Origin: Sulfurimonas sp. C5
GTDB lineage: Bacteria; Campylobacterota; Campylobacteria; Campylobacterales; Sulfurimonadaceae
Assembly (NCBI RefSeq): GCF_029872055.1
Contig: NZ_JARXNQ010000002.1
Location: 124,001-188,000, forward strand
Direction of reading: 5' to 3'
Length of the DNA: 64,000 nucleotides
A model generated the notes under the pieces. It saw nothing but the letters and a program-made list of their open reading frames with translations. It did no database searches and was not told the origin of the DNA. Shown piece by piece: positions 60,469 to 64,000 of this stretch. Position 1 is the first letter of the stretch, and the number at the start of each line of letters is the position of its first letter. Made by a program: the position numbers and the translations under genes.

Positions 60469-61998
60469 TTAAAATAAATAATTTAACTCGAAACGGTATT
60501 CGTTGTAAGAGTCTACATCTTTACCAGCTTTACTTCCGGCAACTCTATTATCAGCACTAACAAGTCCTACACGAAGTTTTGCTGAAAGAGCAGGTGTAAT
60601 TTGTTCTAGTAAATCTACATGAATAATATTACTGTCTGCTTGAACACCTGCTACTTGTTTTTTATCATCAAAGTTTTGCACTGCATAACGTACCATAGCA
60701 GTAAAACCTGGAATCATTTTCGCTTTTCCAAAGTTATATTTTACTTCTGCTGCCATAGTTTTTGTATTTGCATACCAGTTATATTGTGCCATTGCACGAG
60801 TATATCCACCAGTTGGGAATCCACGCCAAGGAGCTACGATATCTGCTGCATCTTCAACTGCAGAGTAAGCAATTTGTGCTTTTAACGGACCATTTGTTAA
60901 TGCTAAACGTGCCATATAAAGTGAACTATCAAGTGATTCAGCTTTTTTATACCCGTCTTGAGCACCATATAAGCCAGCTAGTCCACCTTTAAGACAAGCA
61001 CCACCAATTTTACCGCCGCCGTTATCCATTTGTTTCATATAACGAACACCTGGTGTTAAAGTATAACCACTGCCAAGAGCAATTTTATAATTTAGTTCAC
61101 CTGTAATTGATGAAACAACATCTGGTACTGAACCATATGTTACATCAATTTGAAGATTATTGATAGATTTATTTTGTAAATCTGCAACGATTAGTTTATG
61201 ATCTACACTTTTACCCGCTGCTTGAAAGTTCGCATAGCTTAAACCTTTGTGTATTGCAGAGTCATCATTATTACCCCATGAATCACCAGAAGAGTCTTTA
61301 AAAGTAATTACATCATGGAATTTTGAATGGTCACGAAGTTTTTGTTCCATAAAGTATGCACCACGGATTCTTGTTTGTGGAATCTCTTTAGTTTCAATTA
61401 CAAGACCATCAAATGTATTAGGGATCATTTTTGTATCATTTGATTTTGTTAAGAATGATTCAAAAATTTGACGACCGAATTTTACTGTTGTCTTTGAGAA
61501 ATCATATTGAAGATATGATTGTGCTAAAACAGCCATATAGTAGTCACCGTTATATTTTGCATCGTAACGGCTAATTGTATCTTTACCTGCTTTGATATAA
61601 CCTAAGTCAGCTACGCTTGCACGTAATCCTGAAAATGGGCTTCCTGAATAATACATACCAGCAGTTGCACTAAAACCTTTAAATGGTGCAGTTTTATAAA
61701 TCATGCTACCACCGATACCGAACGCTTTATTATCTTTGTTCCCTGTTCCGGCAATATCATCATTTTTCCAGTCCCACATGAATGAATTCATACGTAAACG
61801 ACCATAAAAAACACCTTCAGTAAAGGCTTTATCTAAACTATCAACACTTTTTGGAAGTACATTGTAAACTTCCATCATGTTTCCTTTTAGAGAACGTTTT
61901 GGTTGTGCATCATCTGCTGAAGCCGTTGTAAGTGTACCACAAGCAAGTAGTGCTGCAGTAGCCGCTGTAGCGAGCTTTACTTTATTCCATTTTTCCAT
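60469..61998 (-). CDS. OprD-like outer-membrane porin in the sox region
   Basis: A 509-residue porin with a signal peptide (LATAATAALLACGTLTTASA), strands with FYGRLRMNSFMWDW near residue 69, KAGKDTISRYD, GRQIFESFLTKSNDTKMIPNTFDG near 175, EQKLRDH, PWRGFPTGGYTRAMAQYNWYANTK near 393, and a C-terminal NYLF ending in Phe. It is a clear paralogue of the mod-operon porin at 2997. AAAGGATG precedes its ATG. Placement after soxB suggests passage of thiosulfate or other sulfur oxyanions across the outer membrane; this is inference. Confidence 0.85.
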   Translation of the reverse strand: MEKWNKVKLATAATAALLACGTLTTASADDAQPKRSLKGNMMEVYNVLPKSVDSLDKAFTEGVFYGRLRMNSFMWDWKNDDIAGTGNKDNKAFGIGGSMIYKTAPFKGFSATAGMYYSGSPFSGLRASVADLGYIKAGKDTISRYDAKYNGDYYMAVLAQSYLQYDFSKTTVKFGRQIFESFLTKSNDTKMIPNTFDGLVIETKEIPQTRIRGAYFMEQKLRDHSKFHDVITFKDSSGDSWGNNDDSAIHKGLSYANFQAAGKSVDHKLIVADLQNKSINNLQIDVTYGSVPDVVSSITGELNYKIALGSGYTLTPGVRYMKQMDNGGGKIGGACLKGGLAGLYGAQDGYKKAESLDSSLYMARLALTNGPLKAQIAYSAVEDAADIVAPWRGFPTGGYTRAMAQYNWYANTKTMAAEVKYNFGKAKMIPGFTAMVRYAVQNFDDKKQVAGVQADSNIIHVDLLEQITPALSAKLRVGLVSADNRVAGSKAGKDVDSYNEYRFELNYLF

Positions 61999-62026
61999 TT
62001 CTTCATCCTTTTTTTATTAAAAGGCG

Positions 62027-62032
62027 ATTATA
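62027..62032 (-). promoter_or_regulatory. Possible -10 element for the sox-region porin
   Basis: Read leftward, CATTATAATCG contains a perfect TATAAT about 28 bases before the porin start. It would let the porin be made apart from soxB. There is no clear -35 box. Confidence 0.45.
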
Positions 62033-62078
62033 ATGTCACTGGTGATGAACCAATGTCCTTGTGACACTATCACTGCCT

Positions 62079-62101
62079 AGCGGCAACTGGTACTTGCCGC
62101 T
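62079..62101 (-). promoter_or_regulatory. Strong hairpin between soxB and the porin gene
   Basis: AGCGGCAA-CTGGTAC-TTGCCGCT is a perfect GC-rich 8-bp stem with a 7-nt loop in otherwise AT-rich DNA. No T-run follows on the leftward strand, so it may be an mRNA stabiliser or processing site rather than a true terminator. Confidence 0.5.
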
Positions 62102-62141
62102 TCGTTTGTCCTTAGACACCTACCCCTTTAAGACTTACGAT

Positions 62142-63902
62142 CTAACAACCGCGAGAGCCTTTTTCAGGACATCCACACTCATAGTCTACAAGTGTTACAT
62201 TCCCTTTATTGCTTACATTTATTACCTTTTGGCGTTTAATGTAATCTCTGACAATGTCATATACCGGTCTAATCTTATCTTTACGTAGATTTGCACCTGC
62301 ATTTTGCAAGTTACCACCCCAAGAAGAGACCACATACGTTTTGTTTAGATCTATTGGTTTACCTCCTACTTTAAGATTAGATATTCTCTGACCCGCTTTG
62401 TTTGCAACGGCAATACTATATGTTACACCGCCTAAACGACTCATATCCCCACCTTGTTGGTAGAGTGGATTTGCATTAAATACATTATCCGCAATATCTT
62501 CTAATAAAGTAGCGATTTTTGCACCTTTTAACTCAAACGTATAAACGTTCGGGTATGTAATACCACACATCTCATAAACATTTTCCATTAAAACATCTTC
62601 ACCTGCTAAAACGGTAGTACCCCATCTATAGCCAGGAGTAAATGAGATATCACATTTCATTTCATCCATGATCGCATCATTAATGAGTTGATCGAAAGTT
62701 GAGAAGAATGTATCTCTTTTGTAAAGAATATTTTTTGTTTGTCCCAATACTTCGTTAAACTCTGAAGCAAACGGTGCATAAAGTTCATCAATTAACTTAA
62801 CGCCTTGTTCATCAGCAGGAATAAGATTGGAAGCGATAGGAACAAGTTTATACTCGTAATCTTTCACTTTACCGTCTTGAATATCAAGGTCTAAACGTCC
62901 TACATATTTTCCGTGACTTCCTGCAATAACGATAACAGTATTGTTGATTGTAATCGGTTTTGGTGAAGGGTCATGTGTATGTCCGCTTAAGATAAAGTCA
63001 ATACCGTGAACTTTACGAGCTACCTCTTGATCCACGCTGAATCCATCATGTGAAAGTACAACGACACAATCAACTTTATGTTCATTTCTTAATTCATCTA
63101 CATACTCTTGAAGTGTATCTAAACGAAGACCGAAACTCCATCCTTGAGTAAACTCTTTAGGGTTTGCAGTTGAAGTGAACGGGAACGATTGACCAATAAT
63201 ACCGATTTTTGCTCCGCCACGCTCTTCGATTGTGTATGGTTCAAAAATAAGCTCTTCATACTCATCAGAGAACGGATCGTCACCAACAACATTTTGAGAA
63301 ATAAATTTTGCATCAAGTTGTTCGATCAGTTTTCTTACTTGCTCTTTACCGTATGTAAATTCCCAGTGACCAACCATTACGTCAACACCAAGATAATTTT
63401 GCGCTTTAACAATAGCTTCACCGTCAGTTTTAAGTGCTACACCAGTACCTTGCCAAGTATCACCTGAATCAAGGAACAGCACATTTTCAGCACCACGCTC
63501 TGCACGAACACGATCTAAGTAAGTTTTCATATGAGCTACACCACCCATTTTTCCAAACTTTTTCGCTAAAGCTTCAAAATCGATACAAGTATCAAAATAA
63601 GCATCTAAAGAACTTGGCTCAAGTCCGTAATGTTTTGCAAATGCTTCACCACATAAAAATCCAGGAGTCCCTACAAGATTCGGTGCAGAAATTAATGTAG
63701 ACGGCTCTCTCCAGTAAAGTGGTTTTAAGTGGGCATGTAAATCACACATATGTAAAAGTGTTACATTCCCTTTAGCATTAAAGTCATAGATATCTTTAAG
63801 AGATATCTGTGAAACTGCTTTTGGCTTTGCACAACCTGCAACAGCGGCACTTAAACCGAAAATTGCTGCGATGTGCATAAAATCTCTTCTTGAAATATCC
63901 AT
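62142..63902 (-). CDS. soxB: Thiosulfohydrolase SoxB
   Basis: A 586-residue calcineurin-like phosphoesterase-fold enzyme with a twin-arginine signal (ISRRDFMHIAAIFGLSAAVAGC). Dimanganese ligands lie in LLHMCDLHAHLKPLYWREPS near residue 50, FLDSGDTWQG, VGHWEFTYG, LSHDGFS and LSGHTHDPSP near 310, and the SoxB block GGDMSRLGGVTYS near 485 is present. It releases sulfate from the thiosulfate-derived group on SoxYZ. The C terminus is cysteine-rich (ECGCPEKGSRGC), which is odd. It follows soxA by nine bases. Confidence 0.94.
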   Translation of the reverse strand: MDISRRDFMHIAAIFGLSAAVAGCAKPKAVSQISLKDIYDFNAKGNVTLLHMCDLHAHLKPLYWREPSTLISAPNLVGTPGFLCGEAFAKHYGLEPSSLDAYFDTCIDFEALAKKFGKMGGVAHMKTYLDRVRAERGAENVLFLDSGDTWQGTGVALKTDGEAIVKAQNYLGVDVMVGHWEFTYGKEQVRKLIEQLDAKFISQNVVGDDPFSDEYEELIFEPYTIEERGGAKIGIIGQSFPFTSTANPKEFTQGWSFGLRLDTLQEYVDELRNEHKVDCVVVLSHDGFSVDQEVARKVHGIDFILSGHTHDPSPKPITINNTVIVIAGSHGKYVGRLDLDIQDGKVKDYEYKLVPIASNLIPADEQGVKLIDELYAPFASEFNEVLGQTKNILYKRDTFFSTFDQLINDAIMDEMKCDISFTPGYRWGTTVLAGEDVLMENVYEMCGITYPNVYTFELKGAKIATLLEDIADNVFNANPLYQQGGDMSRLGGVTYSIAVANKAGQRISNLKVGGKPIDLNKTYVVSSWGGNLQNAGANLRKDKIRPVYDIVRDYIKRQKVINVSNKGNVTLVDYECGCPEKGSRGC

Positions 63903-63911
63903 TATATTATC

Positions 63912-64000
63912 CTATCTTTTTAGTCCAGGGATTGCTACTTTAGCCCCTTTTGCTTTATCTGTTATATAAACTTCTAAAGCCACCATTTCAGGTGAACCTA
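63912..64000 (-). CDS. soxA: Sulfur-oxidation cytochrome SoxA, C-terminal end (rest outside window)
   Basis: Only the last 29 residues are in the window: SPEMVALEVYITDKAKG followed by a PGLKR ending. This matches the usual SoxA tail (ALExYLxxxxxGxxxxxPGxR), and soxA precedes soxB in the soxXYZAB order. SoxAX is the periplasmic cytochrome that attaches thiosulfate to SoxY. Identity rests on a short segment plus position, so it is less sure than soxB. Confidence 0.72.
   Translation of the reverse strand, partial: GSPEMVALEVYITDKAKGAKVAIPGLKR

Noticed and set aside
62061-62074. CRP site TGTGA-N-TCAC upstream of the sox-region porin
   Set aside because: The spacer is five bases rather than six, and the regulator repertoire is unknown; kept only as part of the structured-spacer observation.
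1-64000. Phase-variable homopolymer tracts, prophage, transposase or integrase genes
   Set aside because: No long G or C runs inside genes, no phage or transposition proteins and no terminal inverted repeats were seen on either strand.

Overview
The window reads as a piece of a Campylobacterota (Epsilonproteobacteria) chromosome, most like Sulfurimonas or a close relative. The reasons are: strongly AT-rich DNA; many GTG/TTG starts; T-rich tracts followed by TATAAT in place of a clear -35 box; a four-subunit pyruvate:ferredoxin oxidoreductase (porCDAB order); a petABC bc1 complex with a diheme C subunit; glutamate kinase without a PUA domain; luxS; and the edge of a sox thiosulfate-oxidation cluster. 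The phylum is well supported. The genus is an inference. The picture is of a sulfur-oxidising, probably autotrophic bacterium. Coding density is very high: no gene-free stretch exceeds about 300 bases (the longest are about 230), and I saw no tRNA, rRNA, IS element, prophage or CRISPR array.

Layout. 1-5 kb: the end of an AddA/RecB-like helicase-nuclease, then a leftward operon of an outer-membrane porin, an orphan TOBE (molybdate-binding) protein, modB and modC. This operon is driven from a promoter region with two ModE-like operators exactly 40 bp apart. 4.7-11 kb: rplM-rpsI, a peptide-type solute-binding protein, a HAD phosphatase, porCDAB. 11-18 kb: the complete three-gene AmmeMemoRadiSam cassette of unknown role, luxS with two unknown followers, and two convergent diguanylate cyclases. 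18-29 kb: proB, mnmC-type methyltransferase, an overlapping operon (68-aa protein, Sel1-repeat protein, ribE, recQ), divergent mnmG, and thpR.

29-33 kb is the most accessory part. A MarR/SDR pair is followed by a 970-residue protein with an N-terminal phosphoribosyltransferase-like domain, an NB-ARC/STAND NTPase and six 42-residue TPRs. This is the architecture of a single-gene immune (NLR-like) sensor and is the best candidate for an undescribed system. 33-42 kb holds small-molecule and repair enzymes, a two-component system downstream of a beta-barrel protein, and a long biotin carboxylase (probably pyruvate carboxylase subunit A) divergent from an AraC/GyrI regulator.

42-57 kb: petABC, moaA-queE-queD-rsmE, rpmE-rsmI, rlmB with a RodZ-like membrane protein, an aminotransferase and homoserine dehydrogenase. 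57-64 kb: a leftward sox region. It begins with the tail of soxA, then soxB, a second porin paralogous to the mod porin, and a periplasmic set (MBL-fold hydrolase, thioredoxin, two exported DsrE-like proteins, a DUF302 protein). These look like accessory functions for handling sulfur intermediates outside the cytoplasm.

The two porins, each at the head of or inside an oxyanion-related operon (molybdate, thiosulfate), suggest a porin family specialised by genetic context.
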